The position numbers and the translations under genes were made by a program. Positions 45,850 to 57,189 of a stretch of DNA of 64,000 nucleotides are shown one piece after another. Origin of the DNA: Deroplatys truncata (lineage: Eukaryota > Arthropoda > Insecta > Mantodea > Mantidae); NCBI GenBank assembly GCA_030765065.1, contig CM060990.1, positions 280,267,341 through 280,331,340 on the forward strand, in the 5' to 3' direction. Below the pieces are notes generated by a model, which was given only the letters and a program-made list of their open reading frames with translations, did not search any database and was not told the origin of the DNA. Within the stretch, counting starts at the first letter, position 1. Each line of letters begins with the position of its first letter.

Positions 45850-46500
45850 CAGGGAAAAGGTGACCCACAAAAGGAAAAACGTGACCCATAAAGGGAAAAA
45901 GGTTCCCCAAAAACGGAAAAAGGTGACCCACAAAGGGCAAAAGGTGACCCATAAAGGGAAAAAGTGACACACAAAGGGAAAAAGGTGACCCATAAAGGAA
46001 AAAAGCCTACCCCCAAAGGTAAAAAAGTGACCCACAAAGGGAAAAAGGTGACCCACAAAGGGAAAAAGGTATCCCATAAAGGGAAAAAGGTGACCCACAA
46101 AGGCAAAAAGGTGACACACAAATGGAAAAAGGTGACCCACAAAGGGAAAAAGGTGACCAGCAAAGGGAGAAAGGTGACCAGGAAAGGGAAAAAGGTGACC
46201 CACTAAGGGGAAAAAGGTGACCAATAAAGGGAAAAAGGTGACCCATAAAGGGAAAAGGTGACCAGCAAAGGGAAAAAGGTGACCCACTCAGGGGAAAAAG
46301 GTGACCCATAAAGGGAAAAAGGTGACCCATAAAGGGAAAAAGGTGACCCATAAAGGGAAAAAGGTGACCCACAAAGGGAGAAAGGTGGCCCGCGTAGGGA
46401 AAAAGGTGACCCACTCAGGGAAAAAGGCGACCCGCTAACGGGAAAAAGGCGACCCACAAAGGGAAAAGGGTAGGGAAAAGGTCACCCTCTCACGGGAAAA
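45850..46500 (+). repeat. Maverick array 2 (21-bp units), left arm
   Basis: About 30 copies of a 21-bp unit, GGTGACCCACAAAGGG followed by five A. Because 21 is a multiple of three, frames stay open on both strands (THKGKKV repeats on +, phenylalanine/proline-rich on -); this is periodicity, not evidence of genes. The right arm has only about ten units (57190-57415). Confidence 0.92.
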
Positions 46501-46504
46501 GCTA

Positions 46505-47165
46505 ACCCACTCACACTAACAGGGAAGTAATTCAGTTAGTATCACAGGATAGGACAGATCCCGGGAAGCGGATATAGCATAGTTCCGTATGATGTTACAG
46601 GTAATTCAGATAGTATTGTGGGTATTTAGGATAATTCAAGTATCCTAGGTGTTTAGAGTCACTCATCTAGTATCACAGGAGGCTAGATTCTTGGGCAGGA
46701 CGTATCATCGTTGTATATGATTTCACAGGCAGTTCAGCTGGTATCGTATGTATTTAAGCTAATTCAACTAGTATTACAAGAGGCTAACTGCATCATAGCT
46801 GTGCATGATTTCACAGGTAATTCAGCCAGTATCGTAAGTACTTAGGTTAATTCAGCTAGTATCACAGGAGGATAGATTCCAGGGTTGGTTATAACATAGT
46901 TTCGTATTTCACAGGTAGTTCAGGTAATATCGTAAGTATTTGGGGTAATCGACATAGTTTCAGAGATATTAGTGATAATTTTGATCGGCGATTTGTATCA
47001 CAGCTATTTAAGGTAATTTAAGTTGTATCGATGCTATTTGAGTCTTTTTAACAGGAAATTCAGATAGTATCACAGGTGCTCGTGCCAATTTAGAACAGGA
47101 ATTCGTATCAGAGCTAGTTAAGGTAATTCTACATGATTAGGGTAGTATCACAGGTATTTAAGTCA
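46505..47165 (+). repeat. Maverick array 3 (degenerate units), left arm
   Basis: Loose repeats of gtaattcagctagtatcaca and ggaggatagattcc with variable spacing. The mirror copy is 56580-57170. Confidence 0.8.
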
Positions 47166-47623
47166 TAGCAGCAGCAGCCTCATTACATAACAGCTGTAGC
47201 AGAAACAGCAGCAAATTCAACAACTGTAGATTCAGCATTCTCAGCAGCAGGAAGCATCACAACAGCAAATACGACAGATGTAGTAGCAGATACAGCATCT
47301 GTAGCAACAGCAGCTACAATCATAGCAGCAATAGATCCTACAGCTACAGAAACATCAGCCGCAGCCTGTACAATAGCCGTAGCAGAAGCAAATACAACAG
47401 CTACCGTAGCAGATACAGCAGCTATACAGCAGTAGATGTAACAGATCCTACAGCTGTAGCAACATCTGCTACAATAATAGCAGTGAAAACAACCGGTTAC
47501 ATAACAGCTGTAGCAGCAGTCATCACAGCAGCTGTAACATCAAATACGAGAGCTGTAGTAGTAGATACAAGGCTGTAACATCAGCAACAAGAATAACAGC
47601 ATCAGATCAGATAGCTGTAGCAG

Positions 47624-49383
47624 CATTAGACACAGTCAGCACAATAGCTTAGCAGAAGCAAATACAGCAGCTATCGTATCAGATACAGAGACTGTACAAC
47701 GATGACTAGCCGATTCTACAGAAGCAGCGTCTGCTACAACAATAACAGCAGCAGTCGCATTACATAACAGCTGTAGATTCAGTATCCTCAGCAACAGCCA
47801 GCATCACAACAACAGCAACAGCAAATACGACAGATGTAGTAGCAAATACAGCATCTATAGCAACAGCAACTACAACGATAGCAGCAATAGATCCCAGAAC
47901 TACAGAAACAGCCTACAGCCTACACAATAGTCGTAACAGAAGCAAATACAACAGCTACCGTAGCAGATACAGAAGCTGTACAACAATAGATATAACAGAT
48001 CTTACAGCTGTAGCAACATCTGTTACAATAATAGCAGAGATAACAACCGGTTTGTTCAGCAACAGCAAATACGGCAGATGTAGTAACAGATACAGCATCT
48101 ATAGCAACAGCAGCTACAATGATAGCAGCAAAAGATCCTACAGCTACAGAAACATCAGCCGCAGCCTGCACAATAGCCGTAGCAGAAGCAAATGCAAGAG
48201 CTACCGTAGCAGATACAGCAGCTGTACAACAATAGATGTAACAGATTTTACAGCTGTAGCAACGTCTGCTACAATAATAGCAGCAAAAACAACCAGTTAC
48301 TTAACAGCTTAGGAGTAGCAGCTAATCTAACAGCTATAGATTTACACTCTTAGCAATAGCAACCATCACAGCAATGATATTCCAGCTGTAGTTTCACCCA
48401 CCACAGCAACAGCAGTCATCAAATACGAGGGCTGTAGTAGTAGATACAATGCTGTAACATCGACTACAACTATAACAGCAATAGATCCTGCAGCTGTAGC
48501 AGCATTAGACACAGTCAGCACAATAGCTGTAGCAGAAGCAAATACAGCAGCTATCGTATCAGATACAGAGACTGTACAACGATGACTAGCCGATTCTACA
48601 GAAGCAGCGTCTGCTACAACAATAACAGCAGCAGTCGCATTACATAACAGCTGTAGATTCAGTATCCTCAGCAACAGCCAGCATCACAACAACAGCAACA
48701 GCAAATACGACAGATGTAGTAGCAAATACAGCATCTATAGCAACAGGAACTACAACGATAGCAGCAATAGATCCCAGAACTACAGAAACAGCCTACAGCC
48801 TACACAATAGTCGTAACAGAAGCAAATACAACAGCTACCGTAGCAGATACAGAAGCTGTACAACAATAGATATAACAGATCTTACAGCTGTAGCAACATC
48901 TGTTACAATAATAGCAGAGATAACAACCGGTTTGTTCAGCAACAGCAAATACGGCAGATGTAGTAACAGATACAGCATCTATAGCAACAGCAGCTACAAT
49001 GATAGCAGCAATAGATCCTACAGCTACAGAAACATCAGCCGCAGCCTGCACAATAGCCGTAGCAGAAGCAAATGCAAGAGCTACCGTAGCAGATACAGCA
49101 GCTGTACAACAATGGATGTAACAGATTTTACAGCTGTAGCAACGTCTGCTACAATAATAGCAGCAAAAACAACCAGTTACTTAACAGCTTAGGAGTAGCA
49201 GCTAATCTAACAGCTATAGATTTACACTCTTAGCAATAGCAAGCATCACAGCAATGATATTCCAGCTGTAGTTTCACCCACCACAGCAACAGCAGTCATC
49301 AAATACGAGGGCTGTAGTAGTAGATACAATGCTGTAACATCGACTACAACTATAACAGCAATAGATCCTGCAGCTGTAGCAGC
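47624..49383 (+). repeat. 880-bp tandem duplication in array 4
   Basis: Two near-identical 880-bp units, 47624-48503 and 48504-49383; for example, cagcagtcgcattacataac starts at both 47752 and 48632. Only a few differences are visible (aaag/atag near 48128 and 49008). The right arm has one unit, so the event is recent and local. Confidence 0.9.
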
Positions 49384-49796
49384 ATTAGACACAGTCAGCA
49401 CAATAGCTGTAGCAGAAGCAAATACAGCAGCTTTCGTAGCAGATACCGAGCCTGTACAACAATAACTGTAACATATCCTACACCTGTAGCATCTGCTACA
49501 ACAATAACAGCAGCAGTTGCATTACATAACAACAGCAGAAACAGCAAGCATCACAACAACAGCAAATACGACAGATGTAACAGATACAACATCTATAGCA
49601 ACAGCAGCTACAATGATAGCAGCAATAGATCCTACAGCTACAGAAACATCAGCCGCAGCCTGCACAATAGCTGTAACAGAAGCAAGTACAATAGCTACTG
49701 TAGCAGATACAGCAGCTGTACGACAATAGATGTAACAGAATTTATTTAAAGGTGAGTCGGAATTGTTACACTAACATCACTTAAGATTACTCACTT

Positions 49797-49837
49797 AACA
49801 TGTTTCGGGAAACCGTTGTTCCCATCCTCAGAAGGTT
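49797..49837 (-). ncRNA. Hammerhead-ribozyme-like motif, left arm
   Basis: On the minus strand CTGAGGA (CUGANGA core) is followed by a hairpin, GGGAAC..GTTTCCC, and then GAAAC, the two conserved parts of a hammerhead core. The putative stem III is the short ACATGT. Penelope-like elements are known to carry minimal hammerheads near their ends. An unpaired U at the base of stem II and a weak stem I leave activity uncertain. Confidence 0.45.
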
Positions 49838-50210
49838 AATTCGACTGGCCCGTGTTGTTGGTGTTTCCGTTTTTTGGACTGGATCCTGTGGTGGCATCTT
49901 GTGGTGGAGAAATGTACTTCCAGAGAGGATTTGGTGGCGGCAAATCAAAATTCATTAGATGTGTGTTGTGTTTTAGAATGGTGATCTTGTCCCATGCATC
50001 TAAGTCGGCTGCAAATTTGGCTGGTTTGACTAATGTAATATTGGGTTTGATGTTGTGATTTGTGATCCAAAAATGGTGTGAAACTGCAGATTTGTCCATT
50101 TGTTTGTATTTAATACATCTCATGTGCTCCTTTAGCCTAGTTTCTAGGTTTCTTTTTGTCTTACCTATGTATACTTTATTGCAATCTGAACAATTGATTT
50201 TATAGATTCC
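49836..50210 (-). pseudogene. GIY-YIG endonuclease, C-terminal part of a Penelope-like protein
   Basis: Minus strand from 50210: GIYKINCSDCNKVYIGKTKR carries the GIY and YIG motifs 11 residues apart, with the Cys pair found in the Penelope-type subgroup. Then ETRLKEHM with the conserved Arg, SAVSHHFW with paired His, and a tail ending DATTGSSPKNGN before the stop at 49836. The reading frame is open from the GIY motif to the stop. The reverse transcriptase part that should precede it is absent. The right arm (50221-50475, +) repeats the C-terminal part from SHHFW on, with one in-frame stop (WK* instead of WKY). The domain nicks DNA for target-primed insertion. Confidence 0.85.
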
Positions 50211-50473
50211 AGCTGCAGTTCTGCAGTTTCACACCATTTTTGGATCACTAATCACAACATCAAACCCAATATTACATTAGTCAAACCAGCCAAATTTGCA
50301 GCCGAATTAGATGCATGGGAGAAGATCACCATTCTAAAACACAACACACATCTAATGAATTTTGATTTGCCGCCACCAAATCCTCTCTGGAAGTAAATTT
50401 CTCCACCACAAGATGCCACCACAGGATCCAGTCCAAAAAACGGAAACACCAACAACACGGGCCAGTCGAATTA

Positions 50474-50517
50474 ACCTTCTGAGGATGGGAACTACGGTTT
50501 CCCGAAACATGTTAAGT
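50474..50517 (+). ncRNA. Hammerhead-ribozyme-like motif, right arm
   Basis: Same motif on the plus strand: CTGAGGA at 50479-50485, stem II with a TACG loop, GAAA at 50504-50507, then CATGTTAAG. It is the inverted partner of the left-arm motif; the stem II loop differs by one base (actacgg versus acaacgg). Confidence 0.45.
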
Positions 50518-51424
50518 GAGTAAACTTAAGTGATGTTAGTGTAACAATTCCGACTCACCTTTAAATAAATTCAATACACATCACTGTTTCTAGCTTCTTT
50601 TCATTACAATATCAACGAGATGTAACAGATCTTACAGCTGTAGCAACATCTGCTACAATAATAGCAGCGACAACAACCAGTTACATAACAGCTGTAGGAG
50701 CAGCAGCTAATTCAGCAGCTATAGATGTAGCACACTTAGCAATTACAGGCATCACAGCAATGATATTCTAGCTGTAGATTCAGCAACAGCAGCCATCACG
50801 GCAGCTGTAACATCAAATATGAGAGCTGAAGTAGTAGATGCAACACTGTAACATCAGCTACAACAATAACAGTATCAGATCAGGTAGCTGTAACAGCATT
50901 AGACATAGTCAGCACAATAGCTGTAGCAGAAGCAAATACAGCAGCTATCGTAGCAGATACAGAGACTGTACAACAATAGCTGTAACAGATCCTACATCTG
51001 TAGCAGCATCTGCTATAACAATAGCAGCAGCAGTCGCATTACATAACAACTGTAGCAGCAGTTAGAGATTTAGCAGTGTTAGCAATAGCAAGCATCACAG
51101 CAATGATATTCCAGCTGTAGATTCACCTACCACAGCAACAGCAGTCATCACAACATCAACAGTAAATATGACAGATGTAGTAGCAGATACAGCATCTATA
51201 GCAACAGCAGCTACAACGAGAGCAGCAATAGATCCTGTAGCTGTAGCAGCATTAGACACAGTCAGCACAATAGCTGTAGCAAAAGCAAATACAATTGCTA
51301 TCGTAGCAGATACAGCAGCTGTACAACAATAGATGTAACAGATCCTACAGCTGTAACAACATCTGATACAATAATAGCAGCGACAACAACCGGTTACATT
51401 ACAGCTGTAGCAGCAGCAGTTAAT

Positions 51425-51715
51425 CCATTTTTGTTCAAATGTAACAGCTTTATCAGTTAAATCATTACTTCATTAAACAAGGATTGTAAGAGTAGACGTC
51501 TCTTCCCTTTATATAGGCCTGAGACTAACACTAGTATTTGCTCCTAATGACAATGCTTACCGCTTCCCCTTCCATCTTCTCCTTTCTTCACCATTTGTCT
51601 GCTATGTGCATACACACCACATGAGTAAACTTTAATTTTTTAACATTGTAGACTCGCGGAGATCATCAAAGAGATTCAATATAATTTTATTCACGTTCAC
51701 AGTAGTAACAGGGTG
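51425..51715 (-). repeat. Inner end of left arm with inverted PolB 3' end
   Basis: Inverse of 54520-54795. It includes tttgttcaaatgtaacagc, gacgtctcttccc, ccatcttctcctttcttca and gatcatcaaagagattcaat. The last part (51640-51710) is the end of the polymerase reading frame in antisense, with its stop codon. Confidence 0.85.
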
Positions 51716-51837
51716 TTAATCAGTAGGGGACATTTGGGGTGAGGGCTAATTAGTGGTGTTGGGGATTATTAGCATATGAATTGTACATTCTTGCATATTA
51801 ATCGTGCCAGAATCCGCAAATGTCACCTACTGATTAA
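51716..51837. repeat. 122-bp palindromic MITE-like unit at the arm boundary
   Basis: Starts TTAATCAGTAGGGGACATTT and ends with its near-inverse, aaatgtcacctactgattaa. It begins exactly where the inverted arm stops matching, so it either inserted there or took part in the rearrangement. Confidence 0.7.
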
Positions 51838-53185
51838 TCGCTTTTATCTCCTGAATGAAAAGAGATAGAACAATGTGATACAAACTATTCAATTCTTTGG
51901 AGTGCACCGCGTTCTTGAGATATTGTTCCAAGTTGTTTGAGATGCCTGGGTTCGAATCCTAGGAGTGATTACAAATTCATCTTCTAATTACTCAGGAACT
52001 AATTAAGATAAAGACGCCAAATAAACTTTATTACATTAATGTTATTAGTTACTTTCTTGTGAATGTCCTGGGTTTTATTCATAATTTTTAAATCACCATT
52101 ATCTCGGAAACTAAAAAGGATAGAGGGTTTGTCCAAAGCATGTTTGATAGCTGTTATAATGTGTAATTAATACTGTATATAATTTTGAATCAGTTGTCCT
52201 TAGTTCGAATCCCGATCTTTCAATGACTTCGTTAATTTTTCTGTATACTCTAGAACAAGGGTGGCGAAAACGACTTCCTTCCGCGAGTCACCAAATATGC
52301 AACACGCACGGCGTCACTCAGAAGCATGTGAAAATCAAACGGACGGTTGCAGAGAGGGAACGTGCGCCTGCGAGTCAAAATAACTCGCGAGTCACGTTTT
52401 CGCCACCTATGCTCTAGAATATATCACTTAGATTGATGCTGTAACTGTATACAGCTCGTTTAAGCATATCAAACTAATATTGTAAACAATTTTGTTTCTG
52501 GTGTTCTGGGTTCGAATACCGATAAAATGTAATTTTATTATAAACTTAATAACTCCTAAACTGCTTAAGATAAAGAAGTCAAATAAACTTTATTACGTTT
52601 ACGTCATTCTGTAGTATCTTGTGAATGCATATTTAGATACCTGACGTCCTGAGTTCGAACCTTAATTCTTTAATTTCCATTATCTCGGGAACTAAGCAAT
52701 ATAGAGGAGTGGACCAAAGCATTGTTGATAGGTTCTGTAATAGGCGATTAATGCTGTATATAATTGCCAATCAGTTGTGCTTGGTTCGAATCCCCAATTT
52801 TAATGATTTCCTTAATTTCCCTCTATACTCTAGACTATATCACTTAGATTGATAGCGTAACTGTATATAGCTTTGTTTAACATGTAAAGGTAATATAAAT
52901 TATTTTGTTCCTGGTGTTCTGGGTTCGAATACCGATTCAATGAAATTTACTTACAAATTTAATAACTCGTAATTTAATTTACATGTCAAGGTAAACGTAA
53001 ACAGAATATCTAGTCTTTAAATATCGTTATCATGACAAAAATTACTTTAAAGTACTCAGATCGAATCCTGAAGGGGTCATTTCATATATCTTCAAGGTTA
53101 TGGATCATATCAGGTTCGAGTAAAGATTAAATGGTAGATGTTGATGTGGGGGAGCTAAGTTACTAAAAATACATTTATTAAAATA
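51838..53185 (+). repeat. Interior repeat with recurring ggttcgaat words
   Basis: Loosely repeated stretch; words such as ctgggttcgaat (51948, 52508, 52918), aagtcaaataaactttatta, attatctcgg.aacta and actctaga.tatatcactt recur about 540 bp apart, giving two to three diverged units. The ggttcgaat words resemble B boxes, but no A box accompanies them, so I do not call tRNAs or SINEs. No protein. Confidence 0.6.
52256..52411. mobile_element. hAT-type MITE (156 bp)
   Basis: Inverted ends CAAGGGTGGCGAAAACG and CGTTTTCGCCACCTATG, and an 8-bp duplication, CTCTAGAA (52248-52255 and 52412-52419), the hAT signature. The inside is GC-richer, with repeated cgcgagtcac words. No coding capacity. Confidence 0.88.
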
Positions 53186-53482
53186 TTACCGGGTTTGATT
53201 TAGAAGCTTATAATCTGTGTAACTCTGGAAAAATTGCTTTTCTCGTGATTGTAGTGAAATGTAATGGTCTTTCTGTGGGAAGATGGAAAGGAAGAATTGA
53301 AAAGGGAATGAAAACATGAAATAATGTAGTATATACATACATTTAAGTAAATAAGGGGGAAAATCTTCTACATTACCTTTTAAGACTTTACTTTTAAGTA
53401 TTTTGATAATAGAGATTGTGCTAGCTTTGGTGTAATGGGTGGTGGTAGGCTTTGAATGGAACATCTGACTGAATGAGCGTGT
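53186..53482. other. Unassigned stretch before the PolB relic
   Basis: A minus-strand open frame of 92 codons shows no domain that I recognise. No repeat structure seen. Confidence 0.3.
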
Positions 53483-54596
53483 GTGAATACTTCTCTTGTT
53501 GGTGTGACAGCATATACAGGTACTTACGAGACGAGTTTAAACGTGTTTGATACTGCCAGACATCCTGTCTCTGGGCGTGACATCATAGACATCGAGCATC
53601 CTATAGAACTTCACGATCTACACAACGATCTACCTTTCCTGCCTGAGTGTATGAAACCATTGATATCATATACAAAGAAACCGATACCTCGTCTTGGACC
53701 TTGAAAGAAGTATGTAGTACTATACATGACTTAGAAGCAAGCTCTTAATCATGGGTTACGACTAAAAAATCCATCATGTGCTGCAATTCTAACAGTCACA
53801 GTGGTTAAAACCTTATGTGGAATTTAACAACGGGCTACTACAATAAGCTGCAAATGATTTCGAAAAGGACGTCTACAAGCTCTTTAACAACGTCATGTTT
53901 GGAAAAACTATGGAGAATCTGCCTGATCGTATGGATATACGACTGGTGATAAATGAGAATACTCTAGAGAAGCTGATCGCCAAGCCTACGTTTATCGATA
54001 GGACAATATATGCTGTTATTCTAGCTGTTGTATATATGTCCTCTCGACAAGCCTATATACATTGGTATGAGTGTGTTGGACATCTCCAAGACAATGTATC
54101 ACCATCATTATGATGTGCTGTTACCACATTACGGAGCAGGAAACCTGAAGCTTATGTACATGGACACTGATTCATTCATTCATCGTGTAACAACTGGAGA
54201 TGTGTACCATGGCAAGTTACGTTTACTTGAGCATCTGGATACTGCTGATTATCCTACAACTATATATGCTATTCAGCTCTAAACAAAGTGCTTGGGAAAT
54301 CTAAAGATGACGCTAATGGTAAAATCTTCCAGCGCTTTGTCGGACTACGTCCTAAGATGTATACCTTAGATATTCAAGGCTCAATGATAAAAAAGATTAA
54401 GGGTATAAAACGTAGTGCTATTAAGCAGTACATTACGTTTGATATCTATACAGACTGCCTTAAAACCTGTGAAATCATCAGAACGCCTATGAATCTAATC
54501 TTATCACGAAAGCACGTTGTTACTACTGTGCAAGTGAATAAAATTATATTGAATCCCTTTGATGATCTCCGCGATTCTACAATGTTAAAAAATTAA
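53483..54596 (+). pseudogene. Polinton-type DNA polymerase B, C-terminal part
   Basis: Relic of the protein-primed family B DNA polymerase that replicates Maverick/Polinton elements. Pieces in order: HDLHNDLPFLPECMKP (53610-53660), then KKYVVLY after a stop, then FNNVMFGKTMENL (53885-53925) with the conserved motif B pattern NxxFGK. RLVINENTLEKLIAKP follows. YIGMSVLDISKTMYH comes after a shift (54050-54090), then LMYMDTDSF (54150-54180), motif C with both catalytic Asp residues. The last piece, FQRFVGLRPKMYTLD to the stop at 54596, is open. At least four breaks; the exonuclease and N-terminal part are absent. The catalytic motifs remain, so decay was by indels and truncation. The last ~25 codons also exist inverted in the left arm. 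Confidence 0.88.
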
Positions 54597-54794
54597 AGTT
54601 TACTCATGTGCTGTGTATGCACATAGCAGACAAGTGGTGAAGAAAGGAGAAGATGGAAGGAGAAGCGGTAAGCATTGTCATTAGGAGCAAATACTAGTGT
54701 TAGTCCCAGGCCTATATATAGGGAAGAGACGTCTACCCTTACAATCCTTGTTTAATGAAGTAATGATTTAACTGATAAAGCTGCTACATTTGAA

Positions 54795-56580
54795 CAAAAA
54801 ATGGATTAACTGCTGCTGCTACAGCTGTAATGTAACCGGTTGTTGTCGCTGCTATTATTGTATCAGATGTTGCTACAGCTGTAGGATCTGTTACATCTAT
54901 TGTTGTACAGCTGCTGTATCTGCTACGATAGCAACTGTATTTGCTTTTGCTACAGCTATAGTGCTGACTGTGTCTAATGCTGCTACAGCTACAGGATCTA
55001 TTGCTGCTCTCGTTGTAGCTGCTGTTGCTATAGATGTTGTATCTGTTACATCTGTCGTATTTGCTGTTGTTGTGATGCTTGCTGTTGCTGCTACTGTTAT
55101 GTAATGCAACTGCTGCTGTTATTGTTGTAGCAGATGCTACAGATGTAGGATATGTTACAGTTATTGTTGTACAGGCTCGGTATCTGCTACGAAGGCTGCT
55201 GTATTTGCTTCTGCTACAGCTATTGTGCTGACTGTGTCTAATGCTGCTACAGCTGCAGGATCTATTGCTGTTATAGTTGTAGTCGATGTTACAGCATTGT
55301 ATCTACTACTACAGCTCTCGTATTTGATGACTGCTGTTGCTGTGGTGGGTGAAACTACAGCTGGAATATCATTGCTGTGATGCTTGCTATTGCTAAGAGT
55401 GCTAAATCTATAGCTGTTAGATTAGCTGCTGCTCCTACAGCTGTTATGTAACTGGTTGTTGTTGCTGCTATTATTGTAGCAGAAGTTGCTACAGCTGTAA
55501 GATCTGTTACATCTATTGTTGTACAGCTGCTGTATCTGCTACGGTAGCTCTTGTATTTGCTTCTGCTACGGCTATTGTGCAGGCTGCGGCTGATGTTTCT
55601 GTAGCTGTAGGATCTATTGCTGCTATCATTGTAGCAGCTGTTGCTATAGATGCTGTATCTGTTACTACATCTGTCGTATTTGCTGTTGCTGAACAAACCG
55701 GTTGTTATCTCTGCTATTATTGTAACAGATGTTGCTACAGCTGAAAGATCTGTTATATCTATTGTTGTACAGCTTCTGTATCTGCTACGGTAGCTGTTGT
55801 ATTTGCTTCTGTTACGGCTATTGTGTAGGCTGTAGGCTGTTTCTGTAGTTCTGGGATCTATTGCTGCTATCGTTGTAGTTGCTGTTGCTATAGATGCTGT
55901 ATTTGCTACTACATCTGTCGTATTTGCTGTTGCTCTTGTTGTGATGCTTGCTGTTGCTGAGGATACTGAATCTACAGCTGTTATATAATGCGACTGCTGC
56001 TGTTATTGTTGTAGCAGACGCTGCTTCTGTAGAATCGGCTAGTCATCGTTGTACAGTCTCTGTATCTGATACGATAGCTGCTGTATTTGCTTCTGCTACA
56101 GCTATTGTGCTGACTGTGTCTAATGCTGCTACAGCTATCTGATCTGATGCTGTTATTTTTGTAGCTGATGTTACAGCCTTGTATCTACTACTACAGCTCT
56201 CGTATTTGATGTTACAGCTGCTGTGATGACTGCTGCTGCTACAGCTGTTATGCAACCGGTTGTTGTCACTGCTATTATTGTAGCAGATGTTGCTACAGCT
56301 GTAGGATCTGTTACATCTATTGCTGTATAGCTGCTGTATCTGCTACGGTAGCTGTTGTATTTGCTTCTGCTACGGCTATTGTACAGGCTGCGGCTGATGT
56401 TTCTGTAGCTGTAGGATCTATTGCTGCTATGATTGTAGCTGCTGTTGCTACAGATGCTGTATCTGCTACTACATCTGTCGTATTTGCTGTTGTGATGCTT
56501 CCTGTTGCTGAGGATGCTGAATGTATAGTTGTTGGATTTGCTGCTGTTTCTGCTACAGCTGTTATGTAATGAGGCTGCTG
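54795..56580 (-). repeat. Maverick array 4, right arm
   Basis: Inverse of the left-arm tract (tgctgctacagctgt words). About 1.8 kb against 4.3 kb on the left. Confidence 0.9.
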
Positions 56581-57170
56581 CTATGACTTAAATACCTGTG
56601 ATACTACCCTAATCATGTAATGTGATACTACTGAATTTCCTGTTAAAAAGACTCAAATATCAGCGATACAACTTAAATTGCCTTAAATAGCTGTGATACA
56701 AATCGCCGATCAAAATTATCACTAATATCTCTGAAACTATGTCGATTACCCCAAATACTTACGATATTACCTGAACTACCTGTGAAATACGCAACTATGT
56801 TATAACCGACACTGGAATCTGTCCTCCTGTGATACTAGTTGAATTAACCTAAGTACCTACGATACTGGCTGAATTACCTGTGAAATCATGCACAGCTATA
56901 ATGCAGTTAGCCTCTTGTAATACTAGTTGAATTAGCTTAAATGCCCACTATACTAGCTGAATTGCCTGTGAAATCATATACAACGATGACACGTCCTGCC
57001 CCAAGAATCTAGCCTCCTGTGATACTAGATGAGTGACTCTAAACACCTATGATACTTGAATTATCCTAAATACCCACAATACTATCTGAATTACCTGTAA
57101 CATCATACGGAACTATGCCATATCCGCTTCCCGGGATCTGTCTTGCCCTGTGATACTAACTGAATTACTT
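56580..57170 (-). repeat. Maverick array 3, right arm
   Basis: Inverse of 46505-47165, with words such as tgtgatactagttgaatta and acctgtgaaatcat. Confidence 0.8.
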
Positions 57171-57189
57171 ACGTGTTAGAGTGAGTGGT

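Larger units (their letters stand above)
49740..50618 (-). mobile_element. Penelope-like element, 5'-truncated, with inverted arms
   Basis: Insertion in array 4 flanked by GATGTAACAGA (49729-49739 and 50619-50629). About 349 bp at the left (49741-50089) recurs inverted at 50221-50575; a 131-bp spacer separates the arms. The minus strand across spacer and left arm encodes the GIY-YIG endonuclease end of a Penelope-like protein. Such elements are known for truncated copies with inverted terminal segments. A short tail (50576-50618) has no match in the left arm. Confidence 0.85.
47165..51425 (+). repeat. Maverick array 4 (triplet-like ACA/GCT/GTA/GCA), left arm
   Basis: Long low-complexity tract built of acagctgtagcagca and agcaaatacgacagatgtag words. 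The triplet rhythm gives spurious Ala/Thr/Val- or Ser/Asn-rich frames. It contains the 880-bp duplication and the Penelope-like insertion. The mirror copy is 54795-56580. Confidence 0.9.
44467..51715. repeat. Maverick left inverted arm
   Basis: Inverse of 54520-58859, reaching inwards to the inverted copy of the polymerase gene's 3' end (51640-51710). It is longer than the right arm because of a Penelope-like insertion (49740-50618), an 880-bp tandem duplication and more units in the 21-bp and GTA/GCA arrays. Confidence 0.9.

Noticed and set aside
45823..46457. Long open frames on both strands, up to 154 codons, phenylalanine/proline-rich or THKGKKV repeats
   Set aside because: They are caused by the 21-bp period of array 2, which keeps several frames open at once. 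No start context, no domain, and the unit number varies between arms.
47920..49729. Ala/Val/Thr- and Ser/Asn/Tyr-rich open frames that look like low-complexity proteins
   Set aside because: Triplet-like repeat in array 4; the frames appear on both strands and in duplicate in the 880-bp units.
51955..52930. Repeated ggttcgaatcc words that look like tRNA T-loops or B boxes
   Set aside because: No matching A box, acceptor stem or anticodon arm at the right distance; they recur within a tandemly repeated non-coding unit.
53186..53464. 92-codon minus-strand frame in the Maverick core as a possible element gene
   Set aside because: Composition is ordinary for AT-rich DNA and it matches no Polinton gene that I know; left unassigned.
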